64,000 bases of DNA from Lachnoanaerobaculum sanguinis (GTDB lineage: Bacteria > Bacillota > Clostridia > Lachnospirales > Lachnospiraceae), in assembly GCF_033242365.1 (NCBI RefSeq), contig NZ_BTHK01000004.1:131209-195208 (forward strand). The letters are read 5' to 3'. Position numbers and translations under genes: made by a program. The notes beneath the pieces are model-generated. The model did no database searches. It saw only the letters and a list, made by a program, of their open reading frames with translations, and was not told the DNA's origin. Below, one piece after another: positions 54,401-61,307 of this stretch (positions are counted from its first letter, which is position 1; each line of letters begins with the position of its first letter).

Positions 54401-55453
54401 AACGCGATTTTCACTAGGGTCATTTGCATCTCTCTTTACCATCCCCGCACCGTTACCTGATGAATATATATCAAATACGGTTAAAGGATGATCACTTGTC
54501 TTATGGCTTTGGAAGTGAAGTCCTTCAAATTTCTCTCCGGCACCATGTCTTGTAGTAAAGATAGGCACATTATCCTGAGAAGGAAGCATGGTATCTGTCT
54601 CATTACCCACCATAAAATCCACAGTATCTGTAGCACTTGGATTAAATGCAGTATACTGAACCACAATAAACTGATCATCATCAGATGGTTTTATTTCCTG
54701 TCTCAGTTCTACTTTTCTTTCATTTGCTCCAGTTAATCCATTACTAAGTTCTAATACCTGTCCATTGTAATAAGTTCCACCAAATGAATGTAAAACCTTT
54801 CTTCTTGGGCTTCCTGGGAATGCTGCTGCTGTCGGCTCTGCACCATTCCAAGAGCTTACGTATGTATCAACAGGACCTTCATCAGGATTAGCTGCATTTG
54901 GTGGTGTGTATACAGTTGAACCTGTTGTAACTGTATCTGTAAGCTCAGCATCTGTTCCTATACGAAACGGCTTTCCGAATGCATAATATCCATCCCACCA
55001 GTTAGTATCATATTGAACATATATTGTTGGATTATTACGTGGCTGTCCAGTATGTGCTGTGGCTCCTGTATAATATCCATTTGTATTATTTGCTCTATCA
55101 TTTGAACTCACCAGTCCGGCAATACTAAACGTAGATGCGTCACCTGTTTGGGAAATTGATGTTATTCTTGATGTTCTATTTGTGTATCCAATTCCATTTA
55201 AACTAAGTGTCTTTCTGTATCTAACATCTCCAAAGGCAAATGCTGTAGAATCAGATGAACCATAAGTAAATCCATCCACCTGGCTTACCCATTTATTACG
55301 CTGTCCATCTCCGGGACTTAGGTTTGTGTTCGGTGATAATCCCGCCGCCATCACAGTCATATTCCCCAGTGGCGCCCCTGTCAGCACCATTGCAGCTGTC
55401 AACAGTCCCGCAGTTGACTGTTTAATCAGCTTTATTAAATTATTTTTCTTCAT
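48464..55453 (-). CDS. Giant secreted repeat protein with C-terminal CW repeats (2329 residues)
   Basis: GGAGAG precedes ATG 55453. Signal peptide, then a large N-terminal beta region (about 40-420, aromatic and Gly-rich: HSFGGTYYNGQVLELSNG), a beta-helix-like part (about 440-640: GKVSVKAGTVMRGFRV), InlB-B/Listeria-Bacteroides-type repeats (GYDLVGWQQYND with KFYAKW; PNRYYMFDGWYKD with VYAKF), Fn3-like modules with DPDGNIV, a FIVAR-like helix segment, a Gly/Ser linker and about five CW repeats ending TPDGYNVDANGAWY. No LPXTG. Same module order in its C-terminal half as the 43503 product. Likely a surface adhesin. Confidence 0.88.
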   Translation of the reverse strand: MKKNNLIKLIKQSTAGLLTAAMVLTGAPLGNMTVMAAGLSPNTNLSPGDGQRNKWVSQVDGFTYGSSDSTAFAFGDVRYRKTLSLNGIGYTNRTSRITSISQTGDASTFSIAGLVSSNDRANNTNGYYTGATAHTGQPRNNPTIYVQYDTNWWDGYYAFGKPFRIGTDAELTDTVTTGSTVYTPPNAANPDEGPVDTYVSSWNGAEPTAAAFPGSPRRKVLHSFGGTYYNGQVLELSNGLTGANERKVELRQEIKPSDDDQFIVVQYTAFNPSATDTVDFMVGNETDTMLPSQDNVPIFTTRHGAGEKFEGLHFQSHKTSDHPLTVFDIYSSGNGAGMVKRDANDPSENRVWGMLYPNTAGIEHTSWVFSQGFPGMVNAGDSAAAFSAYFNLKPREQKTATFMIALKPSVYYVNEGSGNTGVHPTNNIIAGFMGRPINSVKDAIADIKARGIKKAYIYLQNDATIGETLTIPNDTEITIQTADFNNPGLPTYTGYQKFNPSIKSDIATLKRTAGFTGELFKMENNDSRLNFRNVIVDGNGNNPTGQTNTTATAPAFDLDKGKVSVKAGTVMRGFRVTGAKVPSVFKISGTGVLDINAAGGAAAIKDNISLDDGVAIDSTESNLGAGLYPITVNGSLDVTGSKMYNGTLGTADEKTKDGNVLIDDKPIFVESGNAISGKIGIGMTGDALPTANSEGSVLADYADRTSGGSLPYSPANFKSDIYGQTIGAGDGVKTVAHATAGTLEDAKVIYLHSTIYTFALTYLKPDGSSFNFADLTIPAPVPSTENYVDANPYSKGIPAGGEVKYNMPTINGYKYDVSANTAINLPDSISIDANGSLTGTMPGENVSIRINLIKDEATYKFDPQSGSAVPDRTEPTGAISNISVPQSTRLGYDLVGWQQYNDVNGNNIFDSGDTDIGAVITYPSGTFPTPVVTGVKKFYAKWTPGSGTFAITRKFTNKSVSTPITFFTDVDNTHHVNDNFTMDPIGPIPGYMYDSGTKTPNTAATGTIAPATDAHPGRLTITSMPPLAIALYYKYSVDPSQRFTFEVRHEDLAGNVIAPTTTVTKLAEQQVSAAKKNDITGFSYSTFTVTQGRTAPTTPLYTIGIDDGVNNLIIDENLANGNFVAKMPNQNVTVVFKYTNDSGNNLIKRYFDRIDNTVLASEVVPHMAGTTFVEGLPTSGTNLERIYGYVWDASSSVDQNPTTLGNITNNTTGEFTGTMPVLPTATPTKVDWMLSRDASKWTSINFAVASAPYNNGSVGAATANSILLSDGTSAGDARAYKFSKIKALNYVPSVTPNRYYMFDGWYKDAACTQPVGDTDFFRTTDPTPLTVYAKFVEDPSKWFDINFAAGSNGSITAPATLHIPFDYTWSQITGQLPTATPVANYLFKGWKDPNGAFMQGTSTLTNHATYTAFFSQDPNVFGTIGSITPTGRIGNDGSGEIVIDGTTPGNVYVISDPDGNIVAVVPGDSTGNRTVVPNLIPGAHYNVQEGSPDTQATVGQPISSITGTSVSTPQDVYVPTVDNNYNIGYDPENDGMAQIIINPADPDADYALIDENGNVVQYPGSDNGWMTPVGNNPSTVTFNNLNPNETYTVVARKKGDSSIPNPLTKLPDGNQIIANPGDMADAPKYVVETKGGSVVTVGTTSVGNDTYDQAKAGEEVVIHADPVDANGKNFLYWQVLAGRAVGVSGNITQADYSFTLSNSNIVLKAVYEPTKVAGDDADLTETIRGGGVGEFGLIPGQIPGLAHDLTTPLDRSLIGVNGATVEYKVVFNKRDAKPNEKTAVKPVSISGVDHPDAHTTAYGLDIQLERYVNGRLVNNGILATASNAPVDVIAQLPAEDVDQLDYQLFDVTPDSLGNINPVDITITTDVANNAGLLKFTGNLQHSYVLVYSKTFKVTFVDNKPVLDNLHLNDTSRNFYKKFKVRRKENVEDAYYSSDYAVVTAYAQNDVANGLVTPFEDIYGVQYDYVNWSKKEDKLSVYDTTSPVTKRTIVYAYYSDNRKEVAKARVDLGDTIEEAKILTGDPYLKVAEVAELNEAIAHALETLRQARDLVSPDGTTYLRQANYAELQQAIDALRRLIDKYSKIAADRAGDRNRRTGGASGGGNSSSGRGSRLLTPGEKSQQNTAINENSNVRAFVLGVDGAWETNPVTGGWSFVLNGGTPLNDMWGMITFNDNTGKKVSRWYYFDGRSTMATGWVYDSKNGNWYYMNTTPGPELGQMVLGWVKDEKTNKWYYMNDNTGILKTGWHKDPQDGRWYYLNSNGEMLVGWQKIDGKWYYFNTNTPQNTYTWDADAFKWSYLNNTVRPFGSMYAGEKTPDGYNVDANGAWY

Positions 55454-55466
55454 ATCTCTCCTCTAA

Positions 55467-57074
55467 CTATCTGTCAAAGAGAACAAAATCACTGTCCAAA
55501 TTGTTTAGTCCGTCTGTGGCATATGTGATTTCCGCTCCCCATCTGTCATGTCTGTCGGCACTTGAATCGTAGTGATAGAATCTTCCGTTCTTCTTTCTCG
55601 GTCTGTCACTATCACTTACTCTTGCTACGAACTTTGAGTTTGAAACTACTATCCAGTTGCCCTCTCCGTCCTTAAGAATCTTTGTGCCTTTGACTACTTT
55701 ACCGTTTGAGTCTACGACTACATACTCGCCGTGACCTGTTCTTGTGTCCTTAAGAATACCGTACTTAAGGCTTGCATCAGCATCCAGTCTTAATCCGTTG
55801 AAGTAGAACTTACCGTCGTTCTTTGCAAGTGTGCATCTTGCTCCGATAGCCTTACCGTTGTCTTTGAAACCGAATACCGCATTTTGATCTCTAAGAGATA
55901 CTGTAACCTCACCGGTAATCATTGAACCGTCATTAAGCTCATCTGTACCGAAGAGATATAAGCTTCCTCTGTCGATTGCAGCTATAGGTGAGTTGAGAGC
56001 GTCTGTAAGGAAGTCTTCCTTTGTCCACTCATCTACATCATATTTGATACCGAATGTATCATCTTCCAACATAATTACAAAACCTGTCTGCATACGTCCG
56101 ATCTCATCGAAAGCGTATCTTCTTCCAAGTACTGTAGCTATTTTATCTTTAATTACACTACCGTCTTTCTTTGTTCTGAACCAGCTGTGCTCTTCTGTAT
56201 CATAATCATGCTGACTCATTACTTCATTAGGTACTGTAAATGTCCAGTAATCGTCTTTAAGCTCACCGTCAACATCAAGTGAACCGTATTTTACTTTAGC
56301 GTTACTTGCTGTAGCTCTTATGTTTGCGTTGGTTACGGAAAGCTGAGGTATCATTACACCGTTCTCATCAAACAGGTATGCCTTACCGTTTATCTCTCTC
56401 TGCTTTGACTGATCTGTACTGCTTGCAGCGTACTTTCTTCCGTTAGCCCCGAAGTACAGCCACATCTCATCATACTCACTGTAGTTTCTCTGTCCAAGCT
56501 CTGAATATCCCGGATTCTCTCCTACCTGTGAATAAAGCAACCACTGATCCGCATACATTGCTCCGTCATCACCGAAGTAGTATTTCGCACTCTTAAACGG
56601 ATTGTCATCTTCTACCGCATTGCCCTCCGCATCGAAGAATCCGGTAAGCATTACTCCTTCTTCATCAAAAAGATATCTCTTTCCGTTAATTTCACGAGTA
56701 TATACTCTTCCGTCTTTGCCCTTGTACGCTTTTCCGTCGGCACCGAAGTAATACCATGCATCATTATCGTCGATATCTTTTGCAAGAACCCAACGATTAG
56801 CCGCCATTACACCGTCGGCATTCAAATAATAAATGCCGTCTCCTACGGTAACAATCGAATCTTTTACCATGTTGCCGTCATCACCCAGATAATACCATGC
56901 GTCACCCGACTTTCTCCAAGCCTCAGACACTGCGTTATTGGCATTGTCCAGATATCTCCACTCACCGCTTGAGTTATCCCATCCTTCTGCATGTGCAGTG
57001 AACGGATTTGCCCAAAGGAAAAGAGCGGAAACCGCCAATAAGCCCGCTTGACTTACTACCCTCTTTTTCTTCAT
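55467..57074 (-). CDS. Secreted CW-repeat protein, first gene of the surface operon
   Basis: ATG 57074 follows AAGGAGGTGG; the upstream in-frame start at 57101 is rejected. 535 residues: signal peptide (cleavage after AHA, about 29), then irregular CW-type units through most of the length (EWRYLDNANNAV, DAWYYLGDDGNMV, KYYFGDDGAMYADQW, LFDEEGVMLTG). The long non-repeat segment near 250-400 may be a functional domain but is not recognised. It begins 13 nt before the giant gene, and the three genes share the upstream promoter and leader. Confidence 0.85.
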   Translation of the reverse strand: MKKKRVVSQAGLLAVSALFLWANPFTAHAEGWDNSSGEWRYLDNANNAVSEAWRKSGDAWYYLGDDGNMVKDSIVTVGDGIYYLNADGVMAANRWVLAKDIDDNDAWYYFGADGKAYKGKDGRVYTREINGKRYLFDEEGVMLTGFFDAEGNAVEDDNPFKSAKYYFGDDGAMYADQWLLYSQVGENPGYSELGQRNYSEYDEMWLYFGANGRKYAASSTDQSKQREINGKAYLFDENGVMIPQLSVTNANIRATASNAKVKYGSLDVDGELKDDYWTFTVPNEVMSQHDYDTEEHSWFRTKKDGSVIKDKIATVLGRRYAFDEIGRMQTGFVIMLEDDTFGIKYDVDEWTKEDFLTDALNSPIAAIDRGSLYLFGTDELNDGSMITGEVTVSLRDQNAVFGFKDNGKAIGARCTLAKNDGKFYFNGLRLDADASLKYGILKDTRTGHGEYVVVDSNGKVVKGTKILKDGEGNWIVVSNSKFVARVSDSDRPRKKNGRFYHYDSSADRHDRWGAEITYATDGLNNLDSDFVLFDR

Positions 57075-57512
57075 CAAACCACCTCCTTGATTGTGTATCA
57101 ACCGGAATATAAGGTCCTATACCATGCTCTACATGCATACTCCCATATCACTGTTTAATGTATGGCATTAAATCAGTCTCTCTATATCCAGTTAGTTTAT
57201 TTATATATTTTCTTCACGCAAACAAAACGACCCACAAAAATATATTTAAACAATATTTTTGTAAGTGCATTTGTATAAAGAAATTTATATCATGTTATTA
57301 CTGTAAAAACTCAAATTATGCTTGTTATACTGTTTGCTCTTATAGATATTTCAGAAAATTTTTCTACAGTTATTTTAAAATTTTTGCAAGTTACTGTCCT
57401 GTCCGTTATTTAGTGTCAGCACACGGATATCTGACATAGTATGTCCCATATAAGTTTATTCCACGCATATCTCACTCCACACTCTACTGCTTTAAGTTTA
57501 CGTTAATATTAT
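57075..57512 (-). promoter_or_regulatory. Long 5' leader of the surface-protein operon
   Basis: About 440 nt lie between the predicted transcription start and ATG 57074, with no convincing gene in either strand. Contains a short GACATACTATGTC hairpin and a GTGTGCTGACAC element near its 5' end. No known riboswitch class is recognised. Confidence 0.5.
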
Positions 57513-57518
57513 ATTCAT

Positions 57519-57547
57519 ATAATATTATTATTTTCGTACTTTGTCAA
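57519..57547 (-). promoter_or_regulatory. Promoter of the surface-protein operon
   Basis: Consensus TTGACA (57547-57542), exactly 17-base spacer, TATTAT (57524-57519). The best -35/-10 pair in the region. Confidence 0.7.
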
Positions 57548-57825
57548 ATAAGTCAAATCTTTAATTATCGTTTTATTTTTATATCTTTTGCAGTAATACT
57601 ATTTTCAGCTTTTATAAATAAAGTAGCATTATTTAATATATTTTTTAATTTTAACTTATATTTTTAGTACATAAAACAGAAGCAAGATTGTTTACAAGGT
57701 ATTATGCATCTACGCAAAAGATTAAGTTATTGCACACTTGTCTTTTATCCATATCCTTATTCATTAAGTCTATTTCTTAATATTTTCGTCAGAAAATAAT
57801 TTTTCAAAAAATAAGCATTAAAAAA
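57548..57825. other. AT-rich intergenic stretch without recognised genes
   Basis: Between the surface operon promoter and the eno terminator. No reading frame with a plausible ribosome site and no repeat was found. Confidence 0.6.
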
Positions 57826-57852
57826 CCGGCTCCGGGCAAAGCCCGAAACCGG
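57826..57852 (-). terminator. Terminator of eno
   Basis: CCGG-x-CGGGC / GCCCG-x-CCGG hairpin with AAA loop, followed on the minus strand by TTTTTTAATG. Confidence 0.85.
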
Positions 57853-57878
57853 CAATATTATTTAAATTTATACGTAAA

Positions 57879-59177
57879 TTATCTCTTTACATTGAATGCT
57901 GCCATACCCGGATAGCAAGCGCTCTCACCAAGCTCCTCTTCGATTCTAAGTAACTGATTGTACTTAGCAACTCTCTCTGATCTTGAAGGTGCACCTGTCT
58001 TAATCTGACATGTGTTAAGAGCTACAGCAAGGTCAGCTATAGTTGTATCCTCTGTCTCACCTGATCTGTGTGAAGAAATTGAAGTATATCCTGCCTTGTG
58101 AGCCATCTTTATAGCCTCAAGTGTCTCAGAAACTGAACCGATCTGATTGAGCTTTATAAGGATTGAGTTTGCACAACCGTTGTCAATACCCTTCTTAAGT
58201 CTCTCGGTATTTGTAACGAATAAGTCATCACCTACAAGCTGAACCTTTCCGCCAAGTTCCTTTGTAAGAAGCTTCCATCCTTCCCAATCTTCCTCATCAA
58301 GACCGTCCTCGATAGAGATGATAGGATACTTCTCAACAAGCTTCTTCCAATGCTCAACAAGCTCTGCAGATGTGAACTCTGTTCCTGCCTTTGGAAGCTT
58401 ATACTTTCCGATTGTACCTGTCTTCCACTCACTTGATGCTGCATCCATAGCAATCATGAAATCAACACCCGGCTTATATCCTGCCTTCTCAACAGCTTTA
58501 AGGATAAACTCGATAGCTTCCTCATCACCACCTGTAAGGTTTGGAGCAAAACCACCCTCATCACCTACACTTGTAGCAAGTCCTTCAGCCTTTAAAAGTG
58601 CTGCAAGGTTGTGGAATACTTCCGCACACCATCTAAGAGCCTCTTTAAAGCTTGGAGCTCCTACAGGCATAACCATAAACTCCTGAACGTCTACGTTGTT
58701 TGATGCATGAGCACCACCGTTTAAGATGTTCATCATCGGTACAGGAAGTCTGTTTGCATTAACACCGCCAAGGAATCTGTAAAGTGGAATATCAAGTGAA
58801 ATAGCTGCTGCTCTTGCACAAGCAATTGATACTGCGAGGATTGCATTTGCACCGAGCTTTGACTTATCCTTTGTTCCGTCAGCCTCGATCATTGCCTTAT
58901 CTACAGCGTAGATATCTGATGCATCCATTCCCTCAAGCACATCGTTGATAGTTGTATTTATATTCTCAACAGCCTTTGAAACACCCTTTCCAAGGTAACG
59001 TGACTTGTCACCGTCTCTAAGCTCAAGTGCCTCAAACTCACCTGTAGATGCACCTGATGGAGCTGTTCCTCTTCCGATTGTTCCGTCTACAAGATAAACC
59101 TCAGCCTCAACTGTAGGATTTCCTCTTGAGTCAAGTATTTCTCTTCCGATAACCTTCTCAATTTCTAAATAGTTCAT
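57879..59177 (-). CDS. eno: Enolase
   Basis: 432 residues, full length. SGASTGEFEALELRDGD, MNILNGGAHASNNVDVQEF, the metal and catalytic residues in SIEDGLDEEDWEGW and LVGDDLFVTN, and SHRSGETEDTTIADLAV are all intact. It converts 2-phosphoglycerate to phosphoenolpyruvate. AAAGGAGG precedes the start. Confidence 0.98.
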   Translation of the reverse strand: MNYLEIEKVIGREILDSRGNPTVEAEVYLVDGTIGRGTAPSGASTGEFEALELRDGDKSRYLGKGVSKAVENINTTINDVLEGMDASDIYAVDKAMIEADGTKDKSKLGANAILAVSIACARAAAISLDIPLYRFLGGVNANRLPVPMMNILNGGAHASNNVDVQEFMVMPVGAPSFKEALRWCAEVFHNLAALLKAEGLATSVGDEGGFAPNLTGGDEEAIEFILKAVEKAGYKPGVDFMIAMDAASSEWKTGTIGKYKLPKAGTEFTSAELVEHWKKLVEKYPIISIEDGLDEEDWEGWKLLTKELGGKVQLVGDDLFVTNTERLKKGIDNGCANSILIKLNQIGSVSETLEAIKMAHKAGYTSISSHRSGETEDTTIADLAVALNTCQIKTGAPSRSERVAKYNQLLRIEEELGESACYPGMAAFNVKR

Positions 59178-59400
59178 TGGTAAAACCTCCTTTTGGTCTC
59201 ATATATCGCTTAACCTATATGATAAAATTATAACTCTATGCGACGATAGTATAATAACATAAATCTCAAGATAACTCTATATAAAAATATATAATTTTGT
59301 TATACTGTTAAATATTATATTATATTGTGCCGAGCAATCAGGTACAAAAATGTAAAATTCGATGATTACTTCACTATTTTAGATATATTAAGGGGAATTT

Positions 59401-60456
59401 ATGCCTGACTATAAGTATAATGAACAAGTCGATATAGAGAATATAAAGAAGCTCAGAACAATGCTTTCAGAGCTCCCGGCATTTTTTAAAGACTTTTTTA
59501 GAGGAATTGAGCCTCGTACGCAATCAAGAACTCAAATCGCCTATGCCTATGACATAAAAATATTTTTACAGTTTCTACTTGAAGAAAATCCAAGTATAAA
59601 GAAATCATATAACAGTGTGACCGAAATACCTATTTCCGTACTTGAAAGTCTTACTGTAACAGACATTGAAGAATATATGGAATATTTAAAATATCGTGAC
59701 ACAGACGGTAAGAAAATATCAAATAAGGAAAATGCCATAAAAAGAAAAATCTCAACATTAAAGAGTGTATTCAAGTACTTTTACCGCACCGAAAAAATCA
59801 GTGAAAATATAATGGAAAGAGTACAATTGCCGAAATTACATTCAAAAGAGATTATAAGACTTGATATTGACGAAGTTGCTATGATGATTGATGAAGCGGA
59901 AAGAGGTGAAGGACTAAGCGACAGGCAAAGAGCCTATCATGGAAAGACCAAAGTACGTGATGTTGCACTGCTCTCTCTATTACTCGGTACAGGAATAAGA
60001 GTATCCGAATGTGTGGGACTTGATATATCCGATGTGGATTTTAAAAATAACGGGATTTTAATTCACAGGAAGGGAGGAAAAGAGGTTACTGTATATTTCT
60101 CGGATGAGGTAAAAGAGGCCTTGCAAAACTATTATGATGAAAGAGTTTTGATTCTGGAAGAAAGCGGACATGAAGGCGCATTTTTTTTATCAATGCAAAA
60201 CAAAAGATTATCTGTCAGAAGTGTTGAAAACCTTGTAAAAAAATATGCCAAAATAATCAGTCCTTTAAAGAAAATAACTCCCCATAAACTTCGTTCCACA
60301 TATGGTACAAATCTTTATAAGGAAACCGGCGATATATATCTGGTGGCGGATGTTTTGGGGCATAGTGATGTAAATACTACCAAGAAACACTATGCTGCCA
60401 TAGAAGATGACAGGCGAAGAAGCGCCAGAAATGTGGTAAAACTGAGGGAGAAGTAA
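59401..60456 (+). CDS. Tyrosine site-specific recombinase (Xer-type)
   Basis: 351 residues with the complete catalytic set: R200 (GTGIRVSE), K224, H295-x-x-R298 (HKLRST), H321 (GHSDVNTT) and Y331. The N-terminal SAM-like domain is long (1-150) and resembles XerS more than XerC/D. A standalone gene with no adjacent element or inverted repeats, so a role in chromosome dimer resolution is favoured over a transposon. No dif-like site could be confirmed nearby. Confidence 0.9.
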   Translation: MPDYKYNEQVDIENIKKLRTMLSELPAFFKDFFRGIEPRTQSRTQIAYAYDIKIFLQFLLEENPSIKKSYNSVTEIPISVLESLTVTDIEEYMEYLKYRDTDGKKISNKENAIKRKISTLKSVFKYFYRTEKISENIMERVQLPKLHSKEIIRLDIDEVAMMIDEAERGEGLSDRQRAYHGKTKVRDVALLSLLLGTGIRVSECVGLDISDVDFKNNGILIHRKGGKEVTVYFSDEVKEALQNYYDERVLILEESGHEGAFFLSMQNKRLSVRSVENLVKKYAKIISPLKKITPHKLRSTYGTNLYKETGDIYLVADVLGHSDVNTTKKHYAAIEDDRRRSARNVVKLREK

Positions 60457-60471
60457 TTTATTTCTCCCTCA
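60443..60471. terminator. Hairpin at the end of the recombinase gene
   Basis: TGAGGGAGAA / TTCTCCCTCA overlapping the stop codon; the following T-run is weak, so a probable but not certain terminator between convergent genes. Confidence 0.5.
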
Positions 60472-60481
60472 ATATTTGAGA

Positions 60482-60763
60482 TTATCTTTCAACCTTATAG
60501 CTTACAAGTATAAAGCATCCGGGATGCACCTTATTGCTGTCCATTCCGTTCATATCCATAATCTGTTCTATATAGTCGTCATCAGATATACCTGTATTAT
60601 TATATTTTTCAGATATACTCTCAAGGCTGTCGCCGTACTCAACTTTAACTGATGTATATCTTATATTCTCTGTATCCATGCCGGCTCTTGTAGTATTTGC
60701 CCTGCCAAGTAAAAAACTTATTAAAAACAATGTAAAAATGAATGCTAAAAATACTTTTCTCAT
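60482..60763 (-). CDS. YneA-like SOS cell-division inhibitor (LysM-like)
   Basis: ATG 60763 follows GGAGGAG. 93 residues: N-terminal membrane segment (4-21), then a LysM-like domain (SVKVEYGDSLESISEKYNN, with CFILVSY at its end). Size, layout and the three LexA boxes upstream match YneA, which is induced by DNA damage and delays septation. LexA itself is not in the window. Confidence 0.82.
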   Translation of the reverse strand: MRKVFLAFIFTLFLISFLLGRANTTRAGMDTENIRYTSVKVEYGDSLESISEKYNNTGISDDDYIEQIMDMNGMDSNKVHPGCFILVSYKVER

Positions 60764-60772
60764 ATTCTCCTC

Positions 60773-60786
60773 CAAACATTTGTTCT
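60773..60786. promoter_or_regulatory. LexA box 1 (proximal)
   Basis: CAAACATTTGTTCT, a match to the Gram-positive SOS box CGAACNNNNGTTYG with one change per half, touching the yneA-like gene's ribosome site. Confidence 0.6.
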
Positions 60787-60794
60787 ATGTAATA

Positions 60795-60823
60795 AGTCTA
60801 CAACAAGAACATATGTTTGTCAA
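60795..60823 (-). promoter_or_regulatory. Promoter of the yneA-like gene
   Basis: TTGACA (60823-60818), 17-base spacer, TAGACT (60800-60795). LexA box 2 lies in the spacer. Confidence 0.75.
60807..60819. promoter_or_regulatory. LexA box 2 (in promoter spacer)
   Basis: GAACATATGTTTG, close to the consensus palindrome, placed between -35 and -10 where bound LexA would block RNA polymerase. Confidence 0.8.
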
Positions 60824-60832
60824 GAGAAAAAT

Positions 60833-60846
60833 CGAACATACGTTTT
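60833..60846. promoter_or_regulatory. LexA box 3 (distal)
   Basis: CGAACATACGTTTT upstream of the -35, reaching the smpB stop codon. Confidence 0.65.
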
Positions 60847-61307
60847 TACCTCATACTCCTCTTCATCGCTTTCTCTATCTCCCTTTGCTGTGTCTTTTTG
60901 GCAAGTGTCTCTCTTTTATCATAGTTTTTCTTTCCCCTTGCCAAACCTATTTCAACCTTTACAAGACTTCCCTTTAAATACACCTTTAAAGGTACTATTG
61001 TCAGTCCTTTTTCATTAAGCTTTGAATCGAGCTTTAATATCTCTTTCTTATGCATCAAAAGTTTTCTTACTCTCAATGGATCTTTGTTGAATATATTTCC
61101 CTTCTCATAGGGATTGATGTGCATTCCCATGATAAAGACTTCACCACGTTCGATTCTTATCCATGACTCCTTTATTGAAACATGGCCCATTCTTACAGAC
61201 TTTACCTCCGTTCCGAACAGCTCAATACCTGTTTCATAGTTTTCCAGGATGAAATAATCAAAATATGCCTTTTTATTATTTGCTATTATCTTAATCCCCT
61301 CTGCCAT
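60846..61307 (-). CDS. smpB: SsrA-binding protein
   Basis: 153 residues, normal length. Conserved GIELFGTEVKSVRMG, LLMHKKEI and the basic tail AKKTQQREIEKAM with the C-terminal helix. It binds tmRNA and rescues stalled ribosomes. It overlaps the end of rnr by 17 nt, with its own AAAGGAGAG site inside rnr. Confidence 0.97.
   Translation of the reverse strand: MAEGIKIIANNKKAYFDYFILENYETGIELFGTEVKSVRMGHVSIKESWIRIERGEVFIMGMHINPYEKGNIFNKDPLRVRKLLMHKKEILKLDSKLNEKGLTIVPLKVYLKGSLVKVEIGLARGKKNYDKRETLAKKTQQREIEKAMKRSMR

Noticed and set aside
43700..57000. Regularly spaced repeats suggestive of a CRISPR array
   Set aside because: They are in-frame coding repeats (CW-type, about 20 residues) with variable sequence, not identical short repeats with unique spacers.
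57158..57439. 93-codon plus-strand frame in the surface operon leader
   Set aside because: Cys/Tyr/Phe-rich product typical of AT-rich noise; no ribosome site. The region is better read as a leader.
59401..60456. Integrase of a mobile element
   Set aside because: No terminal repeats, excisionase or cargo next to it, and it is surrounded by housekeeping genes.
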